Below are positions 1 to 9,370 of a stretch of DNA of 61,103 nt, piece by piece. The stretch covers positions 1-61,103 of the forward strand of contig NZ_LHZQ01000208.1 in assembly GCF_001580915.1 (NCBI RefSeq), given 5' to 3'. Under the pieces are notes generated by a model, which worked only from the letters and a program-made list of their open reading frames with translations, did no database searches and was not told the DNA's origin. Made by a program: the position numbers and the translations under genes. Every line of letters begins with the position of its first letter. Positions within the stretch are counted from its first letter, which is position 1. The stretch comes from Acetobacter tropicalis. GTDB taxonomy: Bacteria; Pseudomonadota; Alphaproteobacteria; Acetobacterales; Acetobacteraceae.

Positions 1-525
1 TGGCGCGGTGCCAGGCGTGGTTTCCGGGGCCAGAGGCGGCTGCTTCTGCACATCCACCATGGGGAAGCGCACCTTGCCCAGTGCCGCTGCGGTGGTGGGC
101 AGGGCCGTCTTGCCCGCAGCAACACCGTTTTCACGGAGCAGGAACGCCAGAATATCCGCGTTGTCCTCAGCCGAGAGCGCACCGGGGGAGGACAGGGGCA
201 TCGCGCCGGACATATAGGTGAACAGGTCACTCAGTGGCCCGTCAGACCAGTTGGCCACAAACCGGCCTTTCAGTGGCGGCGCATCAAACGCACCACCCAG
301 CGCCGGGCCATGGCAGACCGCGCAGGCTTCCTTGTAGGTTTCCGCCCCCCGGTTCGCCTGTTCGGCGGTATAGCTGGCGGCAGGCAGCCCTGCGGATGTG
401 CCGGATTTTACCCGCGCACCATGCGGGGCCGCCTGTGCCGAGCCCACGGTCATGCTTCCGGCCACCAGTGCCGCAAGGCCCATGGCCCCCAGCAGGGCGG
501 GACGCATTTTTTTCATCATGCGCAT
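1..525 (-). CDS. Periplasmic class I cytochrome c, 3' end outside window
   Basis: The minus strand reads 175 codons from an ATG at 525 to the window edge without a stop, so the C-terminus is missing. An N-terminal signal peptide runs to about residue 33 (ends GSAQA). A single haem-binding CAVCH motif lies at residues 68-72, and a later MSGAMP segment could supply the axial methionine. The start codon overlaps the stop of the upstream flavoprotein gene (TGATG), so the two are translationally coupled. I infer that the cytochrome accepts electrons from that exported flavoprotein. The family and haem site are clear from sequence; the partnership is inference. Confidence 0.9.
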   Translation of the reverse strand, partial: MRMMKKMRPALLGAMGLAALVAGSMTVGSAQAAPHGARVKSGTSAGLPAASYTAEQANRGAETYKEACAVCHGPALGGAFDAPPLKGRFVANWSDGPLSDLFTYMSGAMPLSSPGALSAEDNADILAFLLRENGVAAGKTALPTTAAALGKVRFPMVDVQKQPPLAPETTPGTAP

Positions 526-1769
526 CAGACGTGCTCCTTACCCATGCGCGCGAACAGATCCTCAAATATCCCGATCGCCTTTTCCGCCTCAGAGCGGTCA
601 GCATGTTCAAAACTGTTGCCTACGCCCACCATTTCTCCAAGCGTATGGCTGAAATCCAGCGCCTGCACCATTACCCCATCGGTTTTGGAAAGCAGGGCCG
701 CTCCTTTATACTCCACGCCATACAGGGCATCAGCCTGCGGCGGTAGCCAGGTGGTCTGCCCCCGCACGGGAATAAGGGTCTTGTCCTGCCACCAGTCATG
801 CGCCGCATAGCCGGGGCAGTTGATAATCACGTCCTCTGGTAGGCTCTTCAGGTCTCCGGGGTTATGGAACTCACGGATCACAATCTTTCCGCCAGCCTGA
901 TAGAATTCAGACAACAGCAGATGCCCGTATGCCCCAAAGTTGAACATCATCATGTTCGCCCGCCGCGCATGCGCTACGGGAAAAGGGTTGTCCCTCGGGT
1001 CAATCTCCTCAGGGTTTGGAATAATATCGCGGATCAGATCGCCATAATCCGCAAATTCGGAGGTGTGCTGCGGCTTGCCCGTGGTGCTGTAATCCCCGGC
1101 ACCGGGCTGCGGCGGCGGGAAATGCTTCTGGTCAAATGGAATGTCCGAGAGGATGTAATTATCCCGGAAATCAATCGGGTTGCCGGGCAGACCCAGATAA
1201 TCCCGATAGGTTTTCCAGCTATAACGGGCCATCTGCTCCCACAGGGCCGGAAAAGCGTCCCCTGCCGGTTTGGTCAGCGCCACGCGGGAATCCGGCGTCC
1301 AGCTTCCGTTCGCCCGTACGGAGCGCGTGTGCGGCAACAGATCCTTGGTATAGATGGTCACATCCATCCCGGCGCGCTGGGCTGTCAGGGCGGAGGTCAG
1401 GCCAATTACCCCGCAGCCAATCACGGCAATTTTCTTGTCCAGCGTGGCGGCAGCCTTGCCAACAGCAATATCAGCCGACCCCCAGGACAGAGACCACCCA
1501 CTGCCGCCATGGCCGTAATTGTGGATGACTGTCTTATCGCCAATCTTTTCCACATCCAGCCGTGGCCCCATGGGGCGGAAGGGGCGCAGGCAGACCTTGA
1601 TATCCGCAATCTGGTCCGCATGCACCCGCATGGGTGTCAGGTGCGGTACGGAACCCGGTGGGGCGGTGCGGTGCAGGGCCTGAGCCGCCGCCGGAATGGA
1701 GGTCCAGGCAGAGCGCGCCGCCAGTGCGCCAAGGGCCAGTGAGCCCGCAAACAGATCTCTTCGTTTCAA
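525..1769 (-). CDS. Tat-exported FAD oxidoreductase, D-amino-acid-oxidase family, apparently circularly permuted
   Basis: 414 aa. It begins with a twin-arginine signal (MKRRDLFAGS, then hydrophobic to about residue 30), so it is predicted to act in the periplasm. The FAD Rossmann motif GCGVIG is at residues 118-123, followed by an Arg/Gly segment (PVRGQ) near residue 330 as in D-amino-acid oxidases. The DAO signature VIHNYGHGGSGWSLSWGSA, normally near the C-terminus of this family, sits at residues 81-99, in front of the Rossmann motif. The C-terminus ends soon after the part that would normally precede that signature. The downstream gene overlaps and encodes a cytochrome c, suggesting a dehydrogenase passing electrons to the respiratory chain rather than an oxidase. 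The substrate is unknown. Confidence 0.85.
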   Translation of the reverse strand: MKRRDLFAGSLALGALAARSAWTSIPAAAQALHRTAPPGSVPHLTPMRVHADQIADIKVCLRPFRPMGPRLDVEKIGDKTVIHNYGHGGSGWSLSWGSADIAVGKAAATLDKKIAVIGCGVIGLTSALTAQRAGMDVTIYTKDLLPHTRSVRANGSWTPDSRVALTKPAGDAFPALWEQMARYSWKTYRDYLGLPGNPIDFRDNYILSDIPFDQKHFPPPQPGAGDYSTTGKPQHTSEFADYGDLIRDIIPNPEEIDPRDNPFPVAHARRANMMMFNFGAYGHLLLSEFYQAGGKIVIREFHNPGDLKSLPEDVIINCPGYAAHDWWQDKTLIPVRGQTTWLPPQADALYGVEYKGAALLSKTDGVMVQALDFSHTLGEMVGVGNSFEHADRSEAEKAIGIFEDLFARMGKEHV

Positions 1770-1991
1770 GATAGGGGGTCTTTACATCCGAAAGGTTGCA
1801 CAAACCGGAAGCCGTTCCGGCCACACTGTTCCGCTCAGAATTCCCTTATCCCGAGCACAACGCAAGAGCGAAAAAGCAGGATTATTCCAGAATTGTTCAT
1901 CAAGAAAAAAATTGCGGAAAAACAACGAATTTCCGAAGCGCCAAGCACGCGCCCGTGATAGGCTCCTTCTTCCGTTCAGCCCCGGTTCAGT

Positions 1992-2522
1992 CTACCGTGC
2001 CGCGCAAAGCGCCTCGGCATGGTCTTGCACGGTCGTAACATCGTCACGGTCAATTTCTTCTGCCAGCGCATCCAGCAGGGTGCAACTCTCCAGCGCCGCC
2101 AGCGGCAGGGTCCTGAAGGTCAACCGTTGCAGAATAGGGGTGATCCCGGTAGAGGTCCTGCGTAAAAGCCCACTTATGGCCGCAAGATCCCGGCAATCCT
2201 GATCCGCCTGATCCTGTATGAAGGCTGCTGTGCCCGGCAGAGGCTTGTGGCGTAAATCATCCCGTAAGGGGGCTATTTTGCTTGGCGGCATCATCCGTCT
2301 CACGTTCAGGAAAAAAGGGGGAAGGGCGTTGTTCTGTAAAGCTGACCACCCTTGCGCACACGTTTCTTCTTCTGCCGCAAGAGGGAGAAAACCGTGCCAA
2401 TCGTCTGCCAGACGCAGATCATAGGCTATGCTGTCTTCGGTATAAGCAGCCAGACACTCCTTATTCTCCAGGCGATAAAAGCCGTTCTGGCAGAGCCTGT
2501 ATGCCTTATGACATCCGAGCAA
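1992..2522 (-). CDS. Hypothetical protein
   Basis: 176 aa if read from a TTG at 2522. No ATG occurs before an ATG-ATG pair at 2294/2291, which would give only about 100 aa. No convincing ribosome-binding site supports either start. The C-terminal half is rich in Leu, Ala, Asp and Arg and predicted helical; the N-terminal half is Cys/Tyr containing. I recognise no family. It lies on the same strand as the flavoprotein/cytochrome pair but 222 bp upstream of it. The open frame is the only support. Confidence 0.45.
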   Translation of the reverse strand: MLGCHKAYRLCQNGFYRLENKECLAAYTEDSIAYDLRLADDWHGFLPLAAEEETCAQGWSALQNNALPPFFLNVRRMMPPSKIAPLRDDLRHKPLPGTAAFIQDQADQDCRDLAAISGLLRRTSTGITPILQRLTFRTLPLAALESCTLLDALAEEIDRDDVTTVQDHAEALCAAR

Positions 2523-2786
2523 TTCAACGAATAGAAAAGTTTTTTGTTCTGAAGTTAATGCTCATCATAAATTGGAGTTATAAATACATATAAAATAATG
2601 ATTAAAAAATTTCGTTTATTCTATTGATTTACTTAGGCGCTCCCTTATACAGGCCGCTCAAACACTCCAAGAAAGGCCCTCAAGATACCCCCAGGCTGTT
2701 GGCAGACGCCGCAACCAAACGGGCCTGCACGCAGGGAAAGCGTTGCCGCCGTAGGGCATATTGTAAAACCTGAAGGGAGAACAGAA

Positions 2787-2966
2787 ATGACCCGAACACA
2801 CAAAAAAACGCTCTGTCTCGCCCTGCTTATACTTGCCGTGGCTCCTCTCCTGTCGGGTTGCGAGTGCGGAGATATGACCGGCCCGGACGGAAAGCTCTCT
2901 CTGAACAGCAGTGTCTCCAATATTACGCCCGATGAAGGCACTATTCCTGACCGCGCCCTGTTCTAA
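2787..2966 (+). CDS. Small lipoprotein, 59 aa
   Basis: ATG at 2787 follows an AGGGAGA ribosome-binding site. The product starts MTRTHKK, has a hydrophobic stretch, then a lipobox LLSGC with the cysteine at about residue 25. The mature part is only about 35 residues, with a second Cys two positions later (CEC). This matches a lipoprotein signal peptide processed by signal peptidase II. No family was recognised. Function unknown; it resembles the small orphan lipoproteins common in Gram-negative envelopes. Confidence 0.7.
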   Translation: MTRTHKKTLCLALLILAVAPLLSGCECGDMTGPDGKLSLNSSVSNITPDEGTIPDRALF

Positions 2967-3088
2967 AAAGAGCCTACTCTCAGAAAAAGGGGGCCATCCT
3001 CTCTCCCATATGTCGCATGGAAATGGCATTTTTCCAGACTGTGCGATACGATGCGCTTTCAATATGCAAAAACAGGAAAGAGCAGCGC

Positions 3089-3814
3089 ATGTCCTGGCAT
3101 GTATGGTGGGTGTTTAGCGGTATCGTTTTCTTTCTCTGTGCCGTTCCGGGGCCTAACATGCTGCATGTGCTCAACCGTAGCGCACAGGTCGGGATCAAGC
3201 GGTGCACCATGACCATGGCCGGCTGCCTGAGCGCGCTGGTGGTGGTGCTTGGCCTTTCCGCCGCCGGGCTGGGGGCCGCGCTGACAGCCGCCCCCCATCT
3301 GTTTGGTGTGCTGCGTGTGGCAGGCGCTTTGTATCTTGTTTATCTGGGCATCAAGGCATGGCGTGGGGCAGGGGCCGTGCCGCAAGATGCACCAGCAACC
3401 ATGCAGGAGGGGAGCGGCGTATCAGAAAATACCGGCGTCTCTCTGGTGCCTGCCGAGCAGGGCTCTCATGGCGGTGCAGAAACACTTTCCGCCGCCATGG
3501 CCAACCCCCATCTCTCCATGCGTGTTCTGTGGCGTGATGGATTTTTTGTGGGGCTTAGCAATCCAAAACTGTTGCTGTTTGCAACAGCTTTTTTCCCACA
3601 GTTCATTTCCCCGCATGAGGCACGCGCACCACAGTTTCTGGTGCTGATCCTCACTTTTCTGGCATTGGAACTGTTCTGGTACAGTCTCTACGCCTTTGGC
3701 GGAACCAGCCTCTCCCGCATGCTGCAACGGCCGGATCTGCGCAAACTGTTTGATCGCATAACCGGCGTTGTCTTCATGGGTTTCGGTGGTGTCCTGCTGC
3801 GCGGTCGGCTGTAG
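3089..3814 (+). CDS. LysE/RhtB family amino-acid exporter
   Basis: 241 aa from the ATG at 3089, chosen over an upstream ATG at 3017 because AGGAAAGAG lies just ahead and the product then starts at the usual family N-terminus. The PGPNML motif close to the N-terminus and the later NPK motif (GLSNPKLLLF) are typical of LysE-type exporters. About six membrane segments are visible, with a hydrophilic loop between the third and fourth that is longer than usual. Predicted inner-membrane efflux of amino acids or derivatives; substrate not predictable. Confidence 0.9.
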   Translation: MSWHVWWVFSGIVFFLCAVPGPNMLHVLNRSAQVGIKRCTMTMAGCLSALVVVLGLSAAGLGAALTAAPHLFGVLRVAGALYLVYLGIKAWRGAGAVPQDAPATMQEGSGVSENTGVSLVPAEQGSHGGAETLSAAMANPHLSMRVLWRDGFFVGLSNPKLLLFATAFFPQFISPHEARAPQFLVLILTFLALELFWYSLYAFGGTSLSRMLQRPDLRKLFDRITGVVFMGFGGVLLRGRL

Positions 3815-3820
3815 CGCTCT

Positions 3821-3851
3821 TTTAATGCCCACCGTGTCAGTGGGCATTAAA
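3821..3851. terminator. Bidirectional hairpin terminator
   Basis: A perfect 12-bp inverted repeat (TTTAATGCCCAC / GTGGGCATTAAA) with a 7-nt loop lies between two convergent genes. The A/T ends can serve as the U-tract in both directions. Confidence 0.8.
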
Positions 3852-3853
3852 GC

Positions 3854-5593
3854 TCAGGCGCAGTGCGCGGTCAGCTTCTGGCCAGCGGCTTCCACCAGAT
3901 AAGGGCCTCCCGCAACAATTTCCAGCATCAGCAGGGTTGGCCCGTTCTGTGCAAGGCTGTCTTCTGGCAAACCCGTCAGCGGCAGATGGGCATGGCCATT
4001 GGTCCAGCGCATGGGAGCTTCTTCCTGACCATACCAGCCCGGTAGTTCAGCCATTGTCAGATGCTCCCGCACAGTATGCTGCCCACGCGCATTCAGCAGC
4101 GTGACCTCAGCAATCAGCACGCCCAGCAGGCGGCGATCATCCACAAACGGGCCAATCGCATCCGCCGGACGGCTGGCGCGGGAAATCACCTGAACATGGC
4201 GCGTGCCTGCGGGCAGCAGGAACACCGGACGGCCGTTCTGTTCACGCAGAGACCGCACCACAGCCCCCGTATTGGTCAGCAGGTGCAGGTTTGCATCCTG
4301 CGTAACAGCCTTCGTGCCATGTGTGGTACCGCCCGCCCGCGCGGCAAGAGCGTGGAAGAGCGGTTCCACCATCGCGCGTGAAACCGCCAGCGGTGCCGCA
4401 GCATCCTTCGCCCAGTCCAGCGCACGGCTGCCAAGGCGCGCCACCGTTCCATCCTGCTGAAAGCTGGGCCGGTTTCCAGTGTCCAGATAGCTTTCCGTCA
4501 GCATCCCATCAGCCATGATAACGGAGTGCTGCTCTGTCTCAACATGGTAATAATCGTAAGACAGAACACTCCGCTCATAAAAAATCGAGCTTCCGTTTAC
4601 TATCATCCGCACAGGCACAAACCGGCCTTCAAAAAACAGACAGTGGTCGGGTGTCACCAGCATGTCCTTGTAAGGCACTCCGTCCGCAATGGCGTTCTGC
4701 TGTACTCGCACCGGATACCCGGCTTCATCATCTGGCAGATGCGTCTGCACGGTGGCGCGCTTACGCCCGGCCCACACAACGGGGCGCACTACGGCGTCAC
4801 CGTTTACGTAAGCCACTACGTCATCGCCCACACGGATCTCTTCAACCGCAACATCGCCCGCCGGTGTGCGGATCATGCTGCCAGCCAGAAAGCATGCCAC
4901 CATGGTGTTCGTGCCATCGTGCGGGAATGTGAAGTCACTCGGGGTCAGCTTGCCCGCCAGCGTGACGGACTTGGAGAACACAACAATCTTGTTTCCCCAA
5001 CCTGGAATGGTTCCAATCAGGGAATACGTTCCATCTCCGTTGGGCGTCAGGCTCAGATTCGTGGTGGTAGAGCCAGTTCCGGCAATAACAATCCTGTCAT
5101 ACGTGCTCAGGTTCTGAATGGAGGGAATCTGATCAGCCGTTGCTCCATTAAAATCTATAGTCAACGTGTTGCCATGAACCGTGCCAGAAGCATCCGCGCT
5201 CTGCTTGAAAACAACCGTAGGGGCAATGACTTTACCATTGGAGCTTTTCAGGGACGCTCCGTTCTCCAAGGTAATGGAACCAGCCCCGGTGGCCCCCCCG
5301 CTAAAGTTGGTGGAAACACCATTGAGTGTCAGCTTACTACCCGAAGCCACAGAGGCATTGCTAAAAGTCAGGCTGCTTCCGTTGGCTGCGCTGTTGAGTG
5401 TGGCATTGCCGTGAACAGTGAGTGTGCCTGACGTAGAAAAAGATGCAGGTAGCCCAACCACAGCATCATTATTCAACGTAATGTCTTCATATGTTGTGGG
5501 TTCAGTTGCCTGATACCCCTTTAGATCCGTCCAGTTTGCACTATTTGACCAGTTTTTATTGATCGTAGTGCTTGTGCCAACCCAAATCGCCAT
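3854..5593 (-). CDS. Hint-domain protein with beta-rich N-terminal repeat region
   Basis: 579 aa from the ATG at 5593, preceded by AGGAAAG; a longer frame upstream adds an unlikely leader. Residues 1-220 are Ser/Thr/Asn-rich with repeated Leu-Thr-Val strands, as in autotransporter-like beta helices. A Hint (hedgehog/intein-type) domain starts at Cys234 (ACFLAGSMIRTPAGDVAV) and includes a TPDHCLFF block. The rest is a C-terminal region of about 180 residues. Hint_2-type proteins are common in acetic acid bacteria. Self-cleavage at Cys234 is a family-based inference. No classical signal peptide was seen. Confidence 0.85.
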   Translation of the reverse strand: MAIWVGTSTTINKNWSNSANWTDLKGYQATEPTTYEDITLNNDAVVGLPASFSTSGTLTVHGNATLNSAANGSSLTFSNASVASGSKLTLNGVSTNFSGGATGAGSITLENGASLKSSNGKVIAPTVVFKQSADASGTVHGNTLTIDFNGATADQIPSIQNLSTYDRIVIAGTGSTTTNLSLTPNGDGTYSLIGTIPGWGNKIVVFSKSVTLAGKLTPSDFTFPHDGTNTMVACFLAGSMIRTPAGDVAVEEIRVGDDVVAYVNGDAVVRPVVWAGRKRATVQTHLPDDEAGYPVRVQQNAIADGVPYKDMLVTPDHCLFFEGRFVPVRMIVNGSSIFYERSVLSYDYYHVETEQHSVIMADGMLTESYLDTGNRPSFQQDGTVARLGSRALDWAKDAAAPLAVSRAMVEPLFHALAARAGGTTHGTKAVTQDANLHLLTNTGAVVRSLREQNGRPVFLLPAGTRHVQVISRASRPADAIGPFVDDRRLLGVLIAEVTLLNARGQHTVREHLTMAELPGWYGQEEAPMRWTNGHAHLPLTGLPEDSLAQNGPTLLMLEIVAGGPYLVEAAGQKLTAHCA

Positions 5594-5985
5594 AGACGTG
5601 AATTCTTTCCTAACAAAAGTCGCTTTCTGCATCATTATCAAATAAACGTGACAAACAGGAGTAATTTGGTCCTTAAATATATTTAATTTTTCCAAACCTA
5701 AAAAAGCCTCACTTCGAGGGAACCTTTAAAAGAAAAGCAAAAGCAAAAGTGCGTCTTCCCACGCGCACTCTTCTGGAAGCGCGCGGGCAGCTAAGGCTAG
5801 TCACCACAAGATGGCGCGGCCTAAAATCAGAAACAGGCCGCACGAAAAGGCCGGTTTTACCCCCATCGCATTGGCCACGATCACAAATGTGTTTTCAGGC
5901 TACGGGCAGCAACAAAACCATAACAGAATTCAGATACTCTTCCGTTGGTGGCCGATGTTAGGTGGGCCGGGCAAGGGGGGTAGTC
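5594..5985. promoter_or_regulatory. Divergent intergenic region
   Basis: 392 bp between the divergent Hint and M16 protease genes. The part next to the Hint gene (5640-5740) is AT-rich and contains runs such as TAAATATATTTAA, a plausible promoter. No gene, riboswitch or tRNA was recognised here. Confidence 0.4.
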
Positions 5986-8694
5986 ATGCGCTGGATCAAA
6001 CACTTTCAGATAGGGGTGTTATGGGCTGCAATTGGCTGGGCCGGGCCCGCCTTGGCGGCAGACGGGGTGGTGCAGACCACCCTTCCCAACGGGTTGCGGG
6101 TTGTTATCGTGCGAGATGCACTCGCGCCTATGGTGGCCACGCGGCTGATCTATCTGACAGGTTCCAGTGCCGCTTCAGCCGATTTTCCCGGTACGGCGCA
6201 TGCGCTGGAGCATATGATGTTCCGTGGCACGCCCACGCTCAGCAGTGATCAACTCACACGTCTCTGTCAGGCCACGGGCAATAACGCCAACGCCTCCACT
6301 TCCTATGAGCAGACACAATACGAGTTTAATATCGCGCCTGTTGATCTGGGCGTTATCCTGCATCTGGAAGCGGATCGGATGCGCGCGCTCTCGTTTGACC
6401 CGGCCCAATGGGCGCGGGAACGCGGGGCCATTGAACAGGAAGTGTCCAGAGACCGCTCCCTGTCCCAGTTTCGCGCACGGGAGCAGTTTCAAAACGCAGT
6501 TTATGATGGCACGCCGTTTGCATGGTCTCCTCTGGGCACGCGCCAGTCTTTTGACGCCACAACCACGGACCGCCTGCGCCAGTTCTATCAGACCTGGTAC
6601 GCTCCCAATAACGCCATCCTGTTTGTTGTCGGAGATGTGCAACCTACGGCAGCCCTCAAACAGGTGTGGGAAGCTTTTGGCGCCGTACCATCCCGTCCTG
6701 TTCCAGTCCGCACACCAACAGACACAGACCACGCTCTTCCCACTGCCCGCACCCTGACCGCGCCAACGGATTCCGCAATCGGGCGTATTACCATCGGCTG
6801 GCGTGCTCCGGGGTTGCGCCGGTCAGATGCTGCCGCCTTGATCGTTATGGCAGATGCTATTGCCAACAGTCGCAGCAAGCTGGGCATTCTGGGGCTGGAC
6901 GGTAAAAGTCTGGGCACGGCGTTTCTCTATCAGGGCTATCCCTCCCGCGGCTCCATCACAGCGTCCATTTCTTTTCCCCGTGGCGCTGACCCAACTCCCT
7001 ATCAGGCTGAACTCCGGGCCGTTCTGGCCGATTATCGTGCTCACGGTATTCCGGCTGATCTGGTGGACGCCGCCAAACGGGCCCGCATCAAGGCAGCCGA
7101 GTTTGAACGAAACAGCATTGCGGGGTTAACCCGTGTCTGGACCGCCGCCGTAGCAGATTGGGGTGTCAGCAGCCCGGATGTGCTGACAAAAGCCTACGCG
7201 GCCGTCACGCCGGAGCAGGTCAATGCCCTCGCTGCCCGCTATCTGGACCCGGACCACGCCATCACGCAGGTGTGGCTACCGCAGGGCACTATCCCACCCG
7301 TGCAGGATAAAGGGGACTCTGGCGGAGAATCCTTTGCCCGCACGCCCACAGGTCCGGTGCCTCTGCCCGATTGGGCCCAATCCGTTCTGGACATGCCGCC
7401 CGTGCCCCACTGGCCGCTGCCGCGCTTTATCTCTACTCTGCCCAACGGTATTCGGCTGATTGTGCGGCCCTTCCATCAGTCCCATACCGTGCTGCTCTTC
7501 GGGCAGGTCCGCATCAATCCGGCGCTGCAAGCCCCTGTTGGGAAAGAGGGTATTGCAGCCCTCACGGCACAATTGCTGCTGTATGGCACGGCCCAGCATG
7601 ACCGGCTGAGTATCGCCAAAACAGTGGGGGATCTCGGGAGTTCGGTCTCGCTTGGTTCTGCCTTCGGGCTCAGCGCGCACACGCAGGATTTCATCCCCAC
7701 GCTTGCAGTGCTGGCCGATACCGAACTGCATCCGGCCTTCCCGGAGAAAGACCTCATCACACGGCGGGAAAAGCTGGCCGTTGCGCAGCAGGGCGTCCAG
7801 CAAACACCAGCCTATGCCATGCGGCGCGCCGTAATGGAACGCGTCTTGCCAAAGGATGATCCCGCACAGCGCGAGCCAACACCTCAGACATTTCGTAGCT
7901 TGAGCCGAAGCGATGTCTTGGCGTTTTTCCAAAAAGCCTATCGCCCGGACATGACTGTCATTGAAGTCATTGGCGATATCGAACCCGATGCCGCAAAAGC
8001 GGCTGTCATGGCCGCGTTTGGAAACTGGCATGCCACAGGCCCCAAACCGGAGGTTCTCCTGCCTCCCGTCCCGGATGCCCCCGTCACCACCTTCCAGATG
8101 GATGGCGAGGGCCGAACACAGGATCAGGTGCAACTGTTTGAGTCATCGGGTCTCAGGCTTGGCCAGCCGGAAACCGCACAGTTTGATCTGGGCAACCTGA
8201 TCCTGAGCCGTGGTTTTTCCTCACGCCTCCACCAGGCCCTGCGGGCCAGAACCGGCTATGTTTATACGGTGGGGAGTGCTGCATCAGTGGATCAGACACG
8301 TGGGTCATTCAGCGTCACATTCGGGGCTGATCCCGCCAAAGTCCCGCTGGCGGAAACGCTGATACGCGCCACACTTCAGGACATGCGGACCCATCCCGTC
8401 AGCACGGCGGAACTGGACCGGGTCAAGGCCGGTTATCTGCGCACGCAGCCCTTCAGCACGTCATCGCTCAGCGGCATTGCCAGACGCGATCTTTTTCTGC
8501 TGAGCCATGATCTGCCCCTCAACCAGCCCAATCAGGACGCCGCAACCATAGCGGCAACAACCCCGGAGCAGATACGCACCGTATTTGCGCAGGAGGTGAA
8601 ACCAGATGGCCTGTCCACATTTGTGTATGGCCCCAAACCGCCCACACCAGCCGCCTTTACAGCCGGCGGGCAAACCACACCACGCGGCCAATAA
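5986..8694 (+). CDS. Periplasmic M16 (pitrilysin-type) zinc protease
   Basis: 902 aa from the ATG at 5986, preceded by AAGGGGGG; an upstream in-frame GTG is less likely. A signal peptide ends near residue 25 (PALAADG). The zinc/catalytic motif HALEH is at residues 72-76, with a third glutamate ligand around residues 150-152 (EQEVSRD). A second, non-catalytic M16-like half starts near residue 480 (LPNGIRLIV). The length and two-half structure fit the long bacterial peptidase family M16. Its last 38 bp overlap the end of the repressor gene on the other strand, so the protease C-terminus lies right at the edge of the phage-like region. Confidence 0.93.
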   Translation: MRWIKHFQIGVLWAAIGWAGPALAADGVVQTTLPNGLRVVIVRDALAPMVATRLIYLTGSSAASADFPGTAHALEHMMFRGTPTLSSDQLTRLCQATGNNANASTSYEQTQYEFNIAPVDLGVILHLEADRMRALSFDPAQWARERGAIEQEVSRDRSLSQFRAREQFQNAVYDGTPFAWSPLGTRQSFDATTTDRLRQFYQTWYAPNNAILFVVGDVQPTAALKQVWEAFGAVPSRPVPVRTPTDTDHALPTARTLTAPTDSAIGRITIGWRAPGLRRSDAAALIVMADAIANSRSKLGILGLDGKSLGTAFLYQGYPSRGSITASISFPRGADPTPYQAELRAVLADYRAHGIPADLVDAAKRARIKAAEFERNSIAGLTRVWTAAVADWGVSSPDVLTKAYAAVTPEQVNALAARYLDPDHAITQVWLPQGTIPPVQDKGDSGGESFARTPTGPVPLPDWAQSVLDMPPVPHWPLPRFISTLPNGIRLIVRPFHQSHTVLLFGQVRINPALQAPVGKEGIAALTAQLLLYGTAQHDRLSIAKTVGDLGSSVSLGSAFGLSAHTQDFIPTLAVLADTELHPAFPEKDLITRREKLAVAQQGVQQTPAYAMRRAVMERVLPKDDPAQREPTPQTFRSLSRSDVLAFFQKAYRPDMTVIEVIGDIEPDAAKAAVMAAFGNWHATGPKPEVLLPPVPDAPVTTFQMDGEGRTQDQVQLFESSGLRLGQPETAQFDLGNLILSRGFSSRLHQALRARTGYVYTVGSAASVDQTRGSFSVTFGADPAKVPLAETLIRATLQDMRTHPVSTAELDRVKAGYLRTQPFSTSSLSGIARRDLFLLSHDLPLNQPNQDAATIAATTPEQIRTVFAQEVKPDGLSTFVYGPKPPTPAAFTAGGQTTPRGQ

Positions 8695-9370
8695 TCTGCA
8701 CCAGATCAGCCGGAACTTCATAAGGAGAAAAACGCGGATTTTCAGATTTGATGCGGATCATGGGCTCGCTGGCCTCATGCGCGCGCTCAACCCATTTACA
8801 CACCACGCCATCGCCATCAAACAGTACAAAAATGCCCGGCTCAATAATGGAGACCTTGCGGGTATCCACCAACACCATGTCTCCATTCTTGAGCATGGGC
8901 TCCATGGACTGGCCTTCAACTTCTATCACCCGCAAATCCGCCGGGTGGGCGCGCAGGGTGCCGCGCACAAACTCTTCCTCAAAAAACTTGGGGCGCCCCA
9001 GAAGCTGGTCTTCCACATATCCGCCGCCACCCATGCCTGCCCGCAGAGAGATAAACGGCACGGCCACATAACCGGGCGGGTTCAGTTCCACACACACGCT
9101 TGGCATATCCGCAGGGGGGGAATAACGGGCGGGCTTATCCTGCTCCCCCATCATCCGTGCATGGGCAGGAAACAGTAAATCCCGCGCTGTGCAGCCTAGC
9201 ATGGCCGCAATCCGTTCCAGCTTCTCGCCGCCCGGATTGCGGGATTTTCCCTTCAGAATATCGCGCACGTAGGTATCGCCCACGCCCGCATTGCGGGCCA
9301 GGGCCTTCTGGGTCAGGCCCAGCAGCGCCATGCGCCGTTCAAGTTCTTCAGCAACAGGGGAGCGTGTCAT
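8657..9370 (-). CDS. CI/LexA-type phage repressor (HTH plus S24 peptidase)
   Basis: 237 aa. An N-terminal XRE helix-turn-helix spans about residues 8-60. A putative autocleavage site Ala111-Gly112 (LRAGMGGGG) is followed by the S24 catalytic serine in EGQSM (Ser155) and lysine Lys192 (VVCKWV). Such repressors hold prophage genes off and self-cleave with activated RecA after DNA damage. The ATG at 9370 has no ribosome-binding site (CCTCCCCCT precedes it), which suggests a leaderless transcript, as for lambda cI. It is divergent from the early phage genes, with an operator-like region between. The gene is tail-to-tail with, and overlapping, the M16 gene. Confidence 0.93.
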   Translation of the reverse strand: MTRSPVAEELERRMALLGLTQKALARNAGVGDTYVRDILKGKSRNPGGEKLERIAAMLGCTARDLLFPAHARMMGEQDKPARYSPPADMPSVCVELNPPGYVAVPFISLRAGMGGGGYVEDQLLGRPKFFEEEFVRGTLRAHPADLRVIEVEGQSMEPMLKNGDMVLVDTRKVSIIEPGIFVLFDGDGVVCKWVERAHEASEPMIRIKSENPRFSPYEVPADLVQIIGRVVWFARRL

